Positions 10,629 to 22,411 of a stretch of 64,000 nucleotides of DNA are shown here, one piece after another (position 1 is the stretch's first letter; each line of letters opens with the position of its first letter). Source of the stretch: Patiria miniata (lineage: Eukaryota; Echinodermata; Asteroidea; Valvatida; Asterinidae); the NCBI RefSeq assembly GCF_015706575.1, contig NW_024037052.1:1054001-1118000 (forward strand). The letters run 5' to 3'. The notes beneath the pieces are model-generated. The model was not told the origin of the DNA, searched no databases, and saw only the letters and a list, made by a program, of their open reading frames with translations. Position numbers and translations under genes: made by a program.

Positions 10629-10750
10629 CTGCATGTGGATGTCTCTTTTGTGGGTGTTTCTGTGTGACAATTGCCCGCGTTGATGGTTCTTTGTGGAAGT
10701 ATGTCACTTCAGGACCTGATGGGCTTGATAATGATAACAGATGCTGGATT
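10629..10750 (-). CDS. CCDC77: CCDC77 internal exon (122 nt)
   Basis: The acceptor TTGACAG precedes base 10750 and the donor GCAG|GTCAGT follows base 10629. The first base completes an arginine codon begun in the exon at 17128, and the exon ends in phase 1. The peptide is IQHLLSLSSPSGPEVTYFHK followed by EPSTRAIVTQKHPQKR. This aligns with human KIQNLLALVG and EVTYFCKEPPHKVTILQK as recalled. The stretch EVTYF.KEP is a distinctive conserved island between the two coiled-coil parts of the protein. Phase agreement on both sides and the motif match make this exon secure. Confidence 0.9.
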
Positions 10751-11474
10751 CTGTCAAGTACAAATCAAATCATTGGAAAAGTTCAAGTTAGTACACCTTT
10801 GGTAAATCCAAACTAACAGGGTTTGTTTACTTCCATATCACATTATACGTGTAACTGATTGTACATGTGGGGTATTAAAGCAGCACCAACATTCATACAT
10901 GTTCATGAATGCATCATCTCTAAACATACTTTTGCACTAGTGTGGAACAAATTGCAATTGCTTAGTCTAGACAAGGGTTGTGCAAAATATACCGAATATC
11001 CAAATATTTGATCATCCACCGAATATCCGAATAGCATTTTATCAAATTGAATTGTTTTTTTAATGTGAGCAATGACAAAAAACGTCCATGATGTGATTTT
11101 ATGAGTTTAAGTTGAGAGATTTGATTTGTTTAGTCAAACGCCACACTTTACGCAGATGGTTTGAGAGTTTTCATGAGGAATGTAAGCCCTAATGTGGATC
11201 TTCAATATCTGCCAAATGCCAGGTTGTCAGCTAGCTCAAAATCTATATCGATACATTCCAAATTATTTCAATGTCATTGGATGATTTTTTTGTTCAAATT
11301 CAAGTTCCAATATTCAAAGACTAAATTATTGGAAAAATGCACAACATTAATAGAGACCTGTTTTGTGAAGCACACCTAGAGAGAACTTGAAGCTCTACCC
11401 AGCCCTGCAAACAATGACCTGTACTCTGCCCGCAAGGTTGTCAGTCCGTCATTGCCAATCAAAGAATCCTCCCC
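10751..11474. other. CCDC77 intron, no gene seen
   Basis: A short stretch at about 10990-11035 repeats ACCGAATATCC and resembles the ends of some hAT elements, but no second end or target duplication was found. Nothing else is recognisable. Confidence 0.5.
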
Positions 11475-13829
11475 AACAGTCACCATCCATCTGCACAACA
11501 TACAGATTACAGGTACAATGTATATATACATGTACATGGATTCAATTCAGCCTCAGGACAGGCAGTAGCACTGCTATTGTGACAAGGTTTTTGCAGTCGC
11601 TTTGCCAACCAACCTCTTTGTCGACAACCACTTCAACGATTTGCTACTTCACCGAATAACCACTTCGCCTACTTGCCACTCCGTCGAATTACCACTTCGC
11701 TGAATGACCACTTCGCCGAATTGCACGCAAACGCACGTACTAACAAGTTTGTTATGGTGTAAATCAAGGATTTTCTAATGTTTCTCTTCCCTTTCCTTTG
11801 TTTATACTCTGAACATTTTTGCATCTGCTCTCATTGGTTTAGTACACGTTTTCTAATCGAACTCGTCTTCCATTTACAATTCATTGATGACGTTGCATGT
11901 GTGTGTCCTTGATTTACACCATAAAGAAATGCCTACAGACACGTACATGTATGTATGGAGCCATAAAAATGAGCTACATGAAAAACTTGGGGTTGTTTTA
12001 CCCCTTCCTATCCAAACCCATATGAGATTCAACTTTTTTCATTCTATAGTCAACTTGAAACAGTACTGAAGGGGATGAAGATTTAAAAAGAAAAAAAAAA
12101 AAAGTTTCTGAGAATTAACTGTGTGCGACCAAAAACATGGTCACCGTGTACGGACAGTCAATGATTAATATATTTTATAAATTCCACTTCTTCACTTTCA
12201 AAGTGAATTGAGAGGACAATGTCACATAAACCTAGTAAAAGAAGACACAACAAGTATGAAAACCACTTAATATTAAGTACCAGTCAGCTGTTATAATTAC
12301 CATGAGTTTGTGCATGCGAGCATAATGTGTTAGCAAATACTTTCGGCGAAGTGGTAATTGGGCAAAGCAGTAATTTGGCTAAGTGGTAATTTGGCTGGTT
12401 TCGATCCAACTCGGACCCAAACCAAGTCGGACCCAAGCCAACTCGGACCCAGGCCAACTCGGACCCACTACCAACTCGGACCCACGCCAACTCAATCGGA
12501 CCCACTACCAACTCGGATCCACAACCAACTCGGACCCACTACCAACTCGGACCCATGCATGACCAACTCGGACTCATCTTTTACAATCATTTGACAGCGT
12601 TTACAATTATTTGACAATTTCATAAAGTTTGTCCACTTATCATCTGTTAATACAGTGATGTTTTTAAGTATAAACAGTCACCATCCATCTGCACAACATA
12701 CAGATTACAGGTACATGTACATGGATTCAATTCAGCCTCAGGACAGGCAGTAGCACTGCTATTGTGACAAGGTTTTTGCAGTCGCTTTGCCAACCAACCT
12801 CTTTGTCGACAACCACTTCAACGATTTGCTACTTCACCGAATAACCACTTCGCCTACTTGCCACTCCGTCGAATTACCACTTCGCTGAATGACCACTTCG
12901 CCGAATTGCACGCAAACGCACGTACTAACAAGTTTGTTATGGTGTAAATCAAGGATTTTCTAATGTTTCTCTTCCCTTTCCTTTGTTTATACTCTGAACA
13001 TTTTTGCATCTGCTCTCATTGGTTTAGTACACGTTTTCTAATCAAACTCGTCTTCCATTTACAATTCACTGATGATGTTGCATGTGTGTGTCCTTGATTT
13101 ACACCATAAAGAAATGCCTACAGACACGTACATGTATGTATGGAGCCATAAAAACGAGCTACATGAAAAACTTGGGGTTGTTTTACCCCTTCCTATCCAA
13201 ACCCATATGAGATTCAACTTTTTTCATTCTATAGTCAACTTGAAACAGTACTGAAGGGGATGAAGATTTAAAAAGAAAAAAAAAAAGTTTCAGAATTAAC
13301 TGTGTGCGACCAAAAACATGGTCACCGTGTACGGACAGTCAATGATTAATATATTTTATAAATTCCACTTCTGCACTTTCAAAGTGAATTGAGAGGACAA
13401 TGTCACATAAACCTAGTAATAGAAGACACAACAAGTATGAAAACCACTTAATATTAAGTACCAGTCAGCTGTTATAATTACCATGAGTTTGTGCATGCGA
13501 GCATAATGTGTTAGCAAATACTTTCGGCGAAGTGGTAATTGGGCAAAGCAGTAATTTGGCTAAGTGGTAATTTGGCTGGTTTCGATCCAACTCGGACCCA
13601 AACCAAGTCGGACCCAAGCCAACTCGGACCCAGGCCAACTCGGACCCACTACCAACTCGGACCCACGCCAACTCAATCGGACCCACTACCAACTCGGATC
13701 CACAACCAACTCGGACCCACTACCAACTCAGACCCATGCATGACCAACTCGGACTTTTACAATTATTTGACAATTTCATAAAGTTTGTCCACTTATCATC
13801 TGTTAATACAGTGATGCTTTTAAGTATAA
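11475..13829. repeat. 1.2-kb tandem duplication (11475-12672 and 12673-13829)
   Basis: Both copies start AACAGTCACCATCC and end near GATG(T/C)TTTTAAGTATAA. The offset is 1198 bp at the start. Differences are small: a TATATAC expansion near 11520, a roughly 40-bp indel around 12580 versus 13755, and scattered single bases. The copy covers about 100 bp of flank plus the left end of the foldback element at 12772-17009, so the duplication came after that insertion. Confidence 0.9.
12406..12575. repeat. CCAACTCGGACCCA minisatellite (also 13587-13755; inverted at 16796-16945)
   Basis: About ten imperfect 13-18 bp units of the form CCAACTCGGACCCACTA run on the plus strand here and in the duplicate, and the reverse complement runs at 16796-16945. 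In all three places the run abuts short arrays of GGCGAAGTGGTAATT, so the two minisatellites travel together as arms of one element. Confidence 0.9.
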
Positions 13830-14751
13830 ATTTTCATTGTAGTTGTCAGGTAAAATATCTGTATTGCAGCAGTTTGTCGTCGTAAAGCGCATTGAAATGC
13901 TTTTTTGAAATGCGCTTTAAAAGTGTAATTAATTATTTATTTTTATTATTTGTTTCCATTGAAACATATTGCGCTTTAACCAAAAGTAAAATTTAAAATT
14001 AAAGTTTAACCAATTATTCATTTTCATATTTGACATCGTTCACGCCATCTTGCTCAATTTAACAGCAATTCATTTCATTTTTAATTCAAACCACATAAAT
14101 TCAAAACAGATCTTCATAGAAAAATAAAATTGGAAAGTATGACATTGAAACATAAACACTTTCAAACATGACACGATTAATTCAATAAATATAAGTAAAC
14201 ATTATAAGTCATTCAATAAAATAAATAAAGTATAAAACAAAGTCTATTCTAATTTCTACATGTACATTTGTATATGTATTTAACAAAAAAAACCACATAA
14301 ACACCATTGCATACACTGCAAGAAAAACGAAGGTTCCATATTGAACAAAAAAGGTTAATCAAAAAAGTAAGTTACACAGATTCGTTAAAAAACCCACAAA
14401 ACTCAAAGCCAGCATGTGAACTAAAAAAAAGATCAACTTATTAAATACCCTACAATTATGAAATGTCAATCATCAAAAAGGAGTATTGGAGCTCTGGGAA
14501 GATTATCCTTCAAGGCCTTACAGGTACATTAGCTGTCTGTATGTTCGACTATGATGTTCCATGGGGGAAAAAAGTTAATCAAAAAAGTATAAAAAGTTAA
14601 ACAGATTCGTAAAAAAAAAAAAAAATTAAACAAACTAACAATTACATGAAATGAAAGGTCTACATGTATTTCAAATTAATAACTTCCTCACTGAACAACA
14701 TTTTTGTGACATATTGAAATCCTTCATTGAGTGTGATTTAATTTGGTTTAT
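13830..14751. other. AT-rich interior, no gene seen
   Basis: A 10-bp-stem hairpin (AAAGCGCATT with AATGCGCTTT) lies near 13896-13920. A short local repeat, AGTTAATCAAAAAAGTA followed by CAGATTCGT, occurs near 14355 and again near 14570. Nothing else is recognisable. Confidence 0.5.
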
Positions 14752-14759
14752 ATTATTTG

Positions 14760-16562
14760 CAGGGTTGTAGTTGAGACCGCATAGTCCGAGACCGAGACCG
14801 AGACCAGCCCCTTCAAGGCGGAGACCAATATGGTCCGAGACCGAGACCGAGACCAAGACCGCTGATAATAAATAACAATAGTCGAAATAAAAAAACAAGA
14901 CACGTTATTATAGTTGAAACTTGTAACCTTTCTATTCACAAAGATTACAGACCAAAATTTTGACCAGTGGCAGTGTTGACAAATTGATACATGACACGTT
15001 ACTTGAGCAAAAAGTAGTTATACTTAAGAAATATAATGGGCTGCACCCAATCTTGACAAAAGTAAAAGTTAAAGGTAGATGTTTCATCTGTTATAGGAAC
15101 TCGGATCCTAAACTCCACAGTCACCCCTTGGTTTCAGCTATGACTTCTAACGGATATTTAAAGATGCAATTTTAATTTTACATTGTGCCTCTTTTTTTCC
15201 TTAAATAAATATAGGACTTAACTTCTAACAAGACTTGTGTACATGTACTTGATTTTAAAAAATGGGAGCTAGAAAATGTTGAATCAATTTTTAAATTTCT
15301 GTCATAGAATGTGGACTTGTACATGTAGACCCACAAGTTGTGAGGTGGTAGCCAGTATGTGCCAGATATGGATTTTTAATTTTTTTCTGAACGGGATTTT
15401 AATTTTTGAGGAATAATGGGGTACTTCAAACTGAGCAGCCAGAAAATGGGGTCTCATCATACACTCTCATGGCAACAGTGAGTGGTAACTGGTAAGAGTG
15501 TGTGAGTTCAATGCTGGAAAATCAGGTTGAAATATTTACTTTTTCTTCAAAATACTGTCCCAAATTAAAGAGATCATTGTGTGGGGTCGAAAATATATAA
15601 CTAATTTGAAGCACCTCATTTATTATCAGAATACAAAATGCAAGTGATTACGCCCACAGGGGTGGGCTAAACTACACAATCCCCAAAAATGGTTGACCCT
15701 TATTGTATAAATTGTTAGAAGTTTATACTTTGCTTTATGTGCCCGACTCAACAGATAAATGCCGAACTTGTTCCAAATCGTTCAGTGACTGGAACTGCTG
15801 CAGCTTTACATGTACTTTGGAGACTTTCCAACGTGCTGTCAAGTCCAAACCGACCGCGATATATAACAAGCTTGATCTACGGGCTAGCAAATGTTTTAAC
15901 TATTAATTGTACTGAACGAAGTAAACAAAAAGTAATCGATCAAGCTGTAAAAGCTACATATTGCCGGTCTCAACCCGAGACGAGCCAAAATATCGAGACC
16001 AAAGGGGACCTAGCCCCATAAATGTGGCCTATTTACTGGACTGCCTCCGTAAACATAGGCCACACATCCACATGTACAAAAATCTTGATTTTCACATTTA
16101 GGCTTAGTTTGTAGGTTTTTTTTGCTTTAGAAGCATACTCACCCTCTTTACAGGCTAATCAGAAAGTGCTGCCTTTTTCAGATGTCTAATTTTTGTGAAA
16201 TTTCATTTTGAAATTTTGATACACAAACGTGTAAAAATGAATCTGGAAATTTCACGAAAAATATACATCTGAAAAAGGCAGCACTTTCTGATTAGCCTAT
16301 AAAGAGGGTGAGTATACTTCTAAAGCAAAAAAACCCTACAAACTAAGCCTAAATGTGAAAATCAAAATTTGGCTCCGTCGACACGATTTTTGTACATGTG
16401 GATGTGTGGCCTATGTTTACGGAGGCAGTCCAGTAAATAGGCCACATTTATGGGGCTAAAGGGGACCAAGACCGAGACCAAGACCGAGACCACAGCTTCC
16501 GAGACCGAGACCAAGACCAGCAAAAAGTGGTCTCGAGACCGGTCTCGAGACCTACAACACTG
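14760..16562. mobile_element. hAT-type element with GAGACC subterminal repeats
   Basis: The ends are CAGGGTTGTAG and CTACAACACTG, and both are flanked by ATTATTTG (14752-14759 and 16563-16570). An 8-bp duplication with CAG-G termini is the hAT signature. Both subterminal regions are packed with GAGACC or GGTCTC units (14775-14865 and 15960-16556), as expected of transposase binding-site arrays. No intact transposase frame is seen; the interior frames of about 70-95 codons match nothing I know. The element hosts the Mutator-like insertion at 16011-16458. Confidence 0.8.
16011..16458. mobile_element. Mutator-like foldback element (448 bp, 9-bp target duplication)
   Basis: The termini TAGCCCCATAAATGTGG and CCACATTTATGGGGCTA are perfect inverts, and the inverted arms extend over about 200 bp to a short AT-rich centre. 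The right arm has about 20 extra bases near 16369-16388. The 9-bp sequence AAGGGGACC flanks both sides (16002-16010 and 16459-16467). Long inverted arms plus a 9-bp duplication indicate a non-autonomous Mutator-superfamily element. It sits inside the GAGACC array of the hAT-type element, so it is the younger insertion. Confidence 0.85.
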
Positions 16563-17087
16563 ATTATTTGGCACACACCCACAAAAAGCAGATGAAAAAG
16601 GAAAACATTGCACATATCCATTTCTTCATGTGAATGAGTAATAAGAGTGCAAAATCAATGTAGTATAATCAAACAACAAAACTAAAAGCCCCATTCTGAC
16701 CAATATAATTACCGAATATCTTCACTATATAAGCACTATTAAGATGACCTACATGTATAAATATAATCTCTGAAACTAATGATTAAGTCATTGTTGGGTC
16801 TGAGTTGGTCGTGCTTGGGTCCGAGTTGGTAGTGGGTCCGAGTTGGTCTTGGGTCCGAGTTGGTAGTGGGTCCGAGTTGGTAGTGGGTCCGAGTTGGCGT
16901 GGGTCCGACTTGGCATGGGTCCGACTTGGTTTGGGTCCGAGTTGACCTGATGCCATTTGGCTAAGTGGTTATTCGGCGAAGTGGTAATTCAGCAAAGTGA
17001 CCAACACCCGTGACAAGCTCAACACACTAATCCAGATCAGCTAATCACTATGATCCATGCAGTGCAGAACATTAGCTGAGAGCCTTA

Positions 17088-17291
<204 letters not shown>

Positions 17292-18264
17292 CTAAACAAC
17301 AAAGAAAGGGACAAGTATTGTTGTGCTACATGTGACTATGATTTGCAAGTTTATGAGTTGTTCCATTGGAGTAGTGGTAATTTGTACATGTACACACACT
17401 GACATAATAATAACCAGAGAAATTTGAAAAAAAAAACAGTATTGTGATTGAAAACATTGGACTATTATTCAAAGTGTTTATTTGAAATCTTATATTTCCC
17501 TTTACTTCCTTAATCCAATAACACTTTTACAAAAAGTAACAAATGATGTCACTGTAAAACCTGGTCTTGAAATTGGTTTAAAAAAACCCATTTTCTAACA
17601 TCTAAGGGGAAAAGATACTATAAAGACCAGGGACAACATTACCCATGCAACTACATGTACGGGGTCTTGACTGATTGATAGATTGCTGTCGTCTTGGATA
17701 TGTGTCAGAGCAAAACGGGGAATTTTTGTGGGTCATTTTTGGCAGAGTTGGGACAAACTTGACCTATTTAGTTTGTGTACATGTAGGTTACTCAGTATGT
17801 AAAGAATGTAAAGAAGCGGAGGCTGATTCCAGAAGTAATGTCATAGATAGAGGGCAGGCTTTTGATTTTTTAAGGGAAATTTGGGGGTAAAATGATGATG
17901 ACAGAACGGCGACAACAAGCTTCCCAAAAATAAAGATGGCAATCACCACGCAATGTACCGTGCGATCATGTACCATGAGTCTGAGCATGCATGGCGCGCT
18001 GAATCGCAAGGCCCAAACAGCACAGTAAATTTTAGTCCAAAATTTGGGACTCTCAATACTGTGTATGAGAGTCCCAAAACTTAAGGTATCCATATCGTGC
18101 AAAAGTTTGTGCTGCATAATAAAACCAGTGTGAATCAAATTTGCAAGCTTCTTACTCACTACAGTTTCTTCAATAATCCCCCAAACTTCTGCCTCGCAAA
18201 GTTGCTGTTGTGAGCATTGCATCACCAAAAATTCAGCTTTTAATTCTAATTTTGCAGAGAGTTA
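17292..18264. other. Probable CCDC77 intron with a short perfect hairpin
   Basis: No coding exon was recognised, although the preceding CCDC77 exon would be expected upstream. A 13-bp perfect stem (TTTGGGACTCTCA with TGAGAGTCCCAAA, 10-base loop) lies at 18043-18078. It may be a miniature transposon remnant; nothing shows that it is an RNA gene. Confidence 0.5.
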
Positions 18265-18273
18265 TCGAAATCC

Positions 18274-19090
18274 TAGCCCGACTGCGTCTGGCCGTACAGT
18301 ACTATCGCAAGCTCTGTAGTACGGCCAGACGCCCAATGCTTCCACAGAGACTGAATTTTTTTGGCCGCTGATGTAGCGATTTTGCTACAGATTTCGATCA
18401 AGATTATCTTTTCATCCAGGACACAAATTCCAAAGTTAAGGTTCTTAGTCGTAGAGCAACTCATACCTTTTCGAAAAAACGTTCTTTTGTCTCAATATTT
18501 TCATCCATCTGGCCAAAAGCCGACTTTTCAGTCATCATCTTCCACAAACATCGTCCCGAAAATGCTCCCCCATGCGATTTCAAAATGGCGGCCGCGCTGT
18601 AATGTATGCATTATGCGAGCGCGCTTGGGCAAGATAATGAATATGCATTATTTAGTTCATGACCTCGTGTTTGTATGGCCAGCCGCGCCGAGTGTCCGAC
18701 AAACGTCATAAACTATGATGCATATTCATTACCTTGCCCAAGCGCACTCGCATAATGCATACATTACAGCGCGGCCGCCATTTTGAAATCGCAAGGGGGA
18801 GCATTTTCGGGACGATATTTGTGGAAGATGACTGAAAAGTCGGCTTTTGGCCAGATGGATGAAAATATTGAGACAAAAGAACGTTTTTTCGAAAAGGTAT
18901 GAGTTGCTCTACGACTAAGAACCTTAACTTTGGAAATTTGTGTCCTGGATGAAAAGATAATCTCGATCGAAATCTGTAGCAAAATCGCTACATCAGCGGC
19001 CAAAAAAATTCAGCCTCTGTGGAAGCATTGGGCGTCTGGCCGTACTACAGAGCTTGCGATAGTACTGTACGGCAAGACGCAGTCGGGCTA
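18274..19090. mobile_element. Mutator-like foldback element (817 bp, 9-bp target duplication)
   Basis: Arms of about 390 bp are inverted copies of each other, with ends TAGCCCGACTGCGTC and GACGCAGTCGGGCTA. TCGAAATCC flanks both sides (18265-18273 and 19091-19099). The centre near 18690 separates the arms. Each arm also contains its own smaller palindrome near the tip (CGTCTGGCCGTAC and GTACGGCCAGACG around 18286-18333) and an AAATGGCGGCCGCGC stretch. The TAGCCC terminus and 9-bp duplication are shared with the element at 16011-16458. Open frames in the arms mirror each other and are not genes. Confidence 0.87.
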
Positions 19091-19186
19091 TCGAAATCCA
19101 TACGTGAGACATCACGTTGATGTGTACTGCAATGCATTGTGCAAAAAGACTCCTCAGCTATAACATTATTATCGTGTAGATAAAAC

Positions 19187-19245
19187 AGCGCCCTCTTGTT
19201 GATCTGAGTGAATGCAAAATGTTTCATTTTTTAACAGAGGGCGCT
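19187..19245. repeat. Short inverted pair AGCGCCCTCT / AGAGGGCGCT
   Basis: Perfect 10-bp inverts lie 39 bp apart. This tip is common in old miniature DNA transposons of animals. No clear target duplication was found, so it is only a likely remnant. Confidence 0.4.
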
Positions 19246-19301
19246 ATGTTCATTTGGCCATCGAATAAAAAACAAGTTAGCTGCAAGGCTCTACATACAC
19301 C

Positions 19302-19733
19302 GGGGGTCAGACAAGACGACCGTTGAGACAACTCGACTCGGGACAAGTCACCCGTTGAGACAACTCGACCGTTGAGACAACTCGACCGTATGTGCGATAA
19401 ATGGAAAGACAAGTCGACCGTTGAGACAAGTCGCCTCGCATGTTTTTGGGCCTAGTTTAGGGGATAGTACCGGGGATTTTGACGGCGGCTGATCGCCGTT
19501 TGGGAGTTATGACACATAATAGAGCAGAGCCGATATAGCACAGCATGATTGTCCTTGCACATCGTTCGAATTTGCCGGGCCTGTGCGCGCATCTCCGGTC
19601 AACCGCGTGGCCGTACCGTGCACGTGCCGTGCACGTTAGCTGTCTCAACGGTCGAGTTGTCCCGAGTCGAGTTGTCTCAACAGCCGACTTGTCCCGAGTC
19701 GAGTTGTCTCAACGGTCGACTTGTCTGACATTC
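19302..19733. mobile_element. Foldback element with GTTGAGACAACTCGACC arms (8-bp target duplication)
   Basis: CATACACC flanks both ends (19294-19301 and 19734-19741). The left arm (about 19306-19437) has repeats of CCGTTGAGACAACTCGA. The right arm (19637-19729) has the reverse complement, ending CTTGTCTGACATTC against GGGGGTCAGACAAG at the left. The interior is about 200 bp and GC-rich, with no gene. The structure is an inverted minisatellite pair bounded by a target duplication. Confidence 0.75.
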
Positions 19734-19741
19734 CATACACC

Positions 19742-20062
19742 TACCCAGAATACATTGGGAATCAAACACACATTTCCAGAGCATGGGGATTGACGTTGAT
19801 GCATGGTTTTTGAACTGCCAAAAACTTGCCTTAAAATTGGATTTAAGGTCTCAAATTTCGCAGGTGACATGCTTGCAACTATATCATTTTAATGTATGTG
19901 TTGTGTGGGCATTAATTAGCCTGCCTAATGGTGAGTAAAAAAACGTCAGTAGTAATTTTGCACGTTTTTATGCACTCACGGTCATGACGGTCCCAGTCTG
20001 AGTAAATTTGTGAGTAGCCTACCAAAAAGTACCAAATACATTCATTCAAATATGACTGTCTA
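19742..20062. other. Gene-free stretch
   Basis: Nothing recognisable on either strand. Confidence 0.5.
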
Positions 20063-20072
20063 CCCAAAAGTC

Positions 20073-20824
20073 GGCACAATTGCAGAATACCCCGCCACTC
20101 GATCTATCCACCTCGTAGCCGGCTACGAGGTCACGGCTGATTGACCTCAATAAACATTCTCAGCGCTACTTGTATGTACTATGCCGAGTATGCGTCATGC
20201 TCCAGGGCGGAGTCCATTGCACTCCCACTTTGTGACCGCGTAGCCACCAACAGGGTAGTTGGTTTGGACTTAGAATTTTTTCAGCAACTCCCATTCCTTT
20301 TGTGTTGCTTCGTTCTCAAGCATATTCAAGGGGACTCCCACTCCGTAGCCTCGTAGCCGCCAACAGGGTGGTTGGTTTGGACTTAGAATTTTGTTCAGCA
20401 ACTCTCATTCATTTTGTGTTGCTTCATTCTCAAATAATGGACCCCCACTCAGGGTAATCCTTACTTTTAGGACACCTCTATTTTTTACGAGTTCTGTTCA
20501 AAACTGACTTTTGCAGATGTCTGTCCAGTACCAAAGTGACTTTTGCAGGCTAAAGCAGTCTTTAGAAGTCAAGAAGGTGTCATTGCCAATTGTTCAGATG
20601 TGCCAAGAAGTATCAGAATGTCAATTTTGAGTGTCATTTAGTCAACTGTTTTGGTGAGTCTTTCCCTTCCTATATAGGAACGGGGTCCTAAAAGTAAGGA
20701 TTACCCCACTCAGTATCCGCGTAGCTGGCAATGGACTTGAATTGTTTCTTTTGCAGTGATTCCAACCTCGTAGCCAGTGATTTTAGGGGTGTATTTCCGA
20801 GTGGCGGGGTATTCTGCAATTACT
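20073..20824. mobile_element. Inverted-repeat element with a 24-bp terminal repeat
   Basis: AATTGCAGAATACCCCGCCA at 20079 is matched by TGGCGGGGTATTCTGCAATT ending at 20821. CCCAAAAGTC flanks the element at 20063-20072 and 20825-20834, suggesting a 10-bp duplication. Inside are two diverged tandem units of about 110 bp (around 20236 and 20350, CGTAGCC.CCAACAGGGT) and a 20-bp palindrome, CCTCGTAGCCGGCTACGAGG. The GGTAATCC element at 20453-20705 is inserted into it. The superfamily is uncertain. Confidence 0.65.
20453..20705. mobile_element. GGTAATCC-ended miniature element, short copy (8-bp duplication)
   Basis: The ends are GGTAATCCTTACTTTTAGGA and its exact reverse complement. CCACTCAG flanks both sides (20445-20452 and 20706-20713). 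The longer relative at 26366-26801 has the same termini and the shared internal sequence CTGCAAAAGTCACTTTGG (inverted here). The 8-bp duplication suggests the hAT or a similar superfamily. It is nested inside the element at 20073-20824. Confidence 0.85.
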
Positions 20825-21109
20825 CCCAAAAGTCTTCTTTTGATTGTAAAGGTGATTTTTTTAGCAATGAAAAACATTTTTGACTCTAATTTGATCAAAA
20901 CAAAACAGGGGCCCTCCACTACACGATCGCCGAATTTCCAGTCGGCCAGTCTCCTCCATAGGCCTACACAATCGCGGAAGTGGCGTCAGGTTGTAACTTG
21001 CAACATTCTTTCCTAACTAGACATCTAAAAGTGTGGAATTTAACATTTCTAAAAAGTGGTTCAGAAGTATTTACACATCTTATTCTAATCTTAGGAAATG
21101 TTATCCTAC

Positions 21110-21141
21110 CTGCTCTGTGGTAAAATGTTCTTAGCAGACAT
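21110..21141 (-). CDS. Possible first coding exon on the minus strand
   Basis: On the minus strand an ATG at 21141-21139 opens MSAKNILPQS and meets a good donor, AGCAG|GTAGGA, after 11 codons less one base (32 nt, phase 2). The preceding 300 bp are moderately GC-rich. It is on the CCDC77 strand, at a plausible distance to be its start. I found no exon encoding the conserved N-terminal part of CCDC77 between here and 17291, so the link is a guess. Confidence 0.18.
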
Positions 21142-21449
21142 GTTTAACCGGTGACTTTAGGGCGCACTTCCGTTTAAATTTTGCGCTTATCTTATTAAAG
21201 TTTAGACAGGTGCCGAGAGGTGCCGATATGCGAAGTAAGGATTGCAAAACAAGTCGTCTGGGGGCCACTTTTTCCTGTCTGTCGACGATAGGACAAAGGG
21301 GGCGCTCTTCGCAGGCTGTTCTTTCAGGTCTTTCGGAACCAGTGATCTCCATAATTATGGAGATCAAGTTCGGAACGGCGCAGCCATGCCACAATAACGG
21401 TGTCTTCTGCAACTCTGTGCTGTTATTCTATAAAATCAAAGCATTTAGG

Positions 21450-21984
21450 GTGTTTTTTTCCTCACAGAAGATCCCTAAAAGTTAAGTGACTACACTACCT
21501 TAATTTCTGTTGGTTTAGCAATACGATTATTATCGATATGGCGTTTTATGGCATATCAAACATGAATTTAAATACAATTGCATTTGGAAATGTCCTAATA
21601 GTCATGCCCTTACATCGTTAGGGTGTAGGTCACTATAGTAGTATGCTACCATATCAAAATATTAAAATGAAAATAGAGCAATCAAATATCTAGACGGATA
21701 TATTTCGGTAATTTTCGTTACGGTAACTCGCGCTAGTACAGTTAGTCCGCGCATTATTTTGGTGCAAGTTAGACCTAACACATAAGAAACTATTCAAACA
21801 AAAATAACTCTTTGTTCGTAGATTATAAACCTTTTCCTGCATCTAAAAACAAAAACTTACAATACCAATTGCACTTTTTGCAAGTGAAAACGAGATGTCT
21901 AAAGTAATATAAAATCCACAATTTTAGCCCCACCCCACCCCAAACACAACGGGTTGGGTCAGGGTGACCAATATAGGGTCCGTT
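21450..21984. other. AT-rich gene-free stretch
   Basis: Nothing recognisable. A 22-bp palindrome, GATCTCCATAAT followed by its complement, lies just outside at about 21345-21366. Confidence 0.5.
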
Positions 21985-22140
21985 GCTCTTCGAGGACGTG
22001 TTAACACTGTATAATCAGTATGTTACTTCCTGAGTGAAAGTTGGAAAATATCACTCGGGTGGGACTCAAACCCGCGTCCTCCCGCTTACAATAGTGCAGA
22101 CGAAATTAATACCAATCAACCACCGAGCTTGCGGGACTGC
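21985..22140 (-). repeat. Diverged tRNA-derived SINE
   Basis: It carries the family B-box region (GGGTTTGAGTCCCACC on the minus strand), CACTCAGGAAGTAACATAC and the tRNA-like head ending at a run of 16 G. It is related to the SINEs of the 491-891 family but much more diverged. The foldback at 22162-22406 separates it from further SINE sequence on the right. Confidence 0.65.
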
Positions 22141-22161
22141 TGGTCGTGGGGGGGGGGGGGG

Positions 22162-22406
22162 GGTCCGCTCATAAGTCCAACGCCTCATAAGACCGACAAA
22201 ATGGTATCCCCCAACCAAATAAAGGCCCAAGTCCGACGCCTCATAGGTCCGACGCCTCATCATGGCTCCGACGACACCTCAAAGCTCCGACACTCAGTAC
22301 GCTTCGTTTTTCCGACGTCGAACTTATGAGGCGTCGGACCTATGAGGCGGAATTGTATGCCTCATATGAGGCGTCGGTCCTATGAGGAGTCCGGACTTAC
22401 GGCCCC
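22162..22406. mobile_element. Foldback element with GACGCCTCATAGGTCC arms
   Basis: The left half holds repeats of TCCGACGCCTCATAGG on the plus strand and the right half the same in reverse (CCTATGAGGCGTCGG). The ends approximate GGTCCGCTCATAAGTCC and GGACTTACGGCCCC. It is inserted in SINE sequence beside a run of 16 G. No target duplication could be defined because the junctions are G- and C-rich. Confidence 0.65.
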
Positions 22407-22411
22407 GGTCG

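Larger units (their letters stand above)
12772..17009. mobile_element. Foldback DNA transposon with minisatellite arms (left end duplicated from 11587)
   Basis: Identical 8-bp GTGACAAG flanks the left end (11579-11586, and 12764-12771 in the tandem copy) and the right end (17010-17017). The ends are imperfect inverted repeats (GTTTTTGCAGTCGCTTTGCC versus GGTGTTGGTCACTTTGCTGA). Inside the left end are units of ACCACTTCGCCGAATT (12790-12909). Inside the right end is their reverse complement (16955-16998), followed inward by the CCAACTCGGACCCA family. No transposase is visible. The 8-bp duplication suits a hAT- or foldback-type element. The full span is inferred from the ends; the interior has taken later insertions. 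Confidence 0.55.

Noticed and set aside
17788-18228. 146-codon minus-strand frame
   Set aside because: No similarity to the expected CCDC77 N-terminus, no splice context, and it spans a hairpin; taken as chance.
18361-19003. Mirror-image frames starting MAADVAILLQISI
   Set aside because: They are the two inverted arms of one foldback transposon, not a gene pair.
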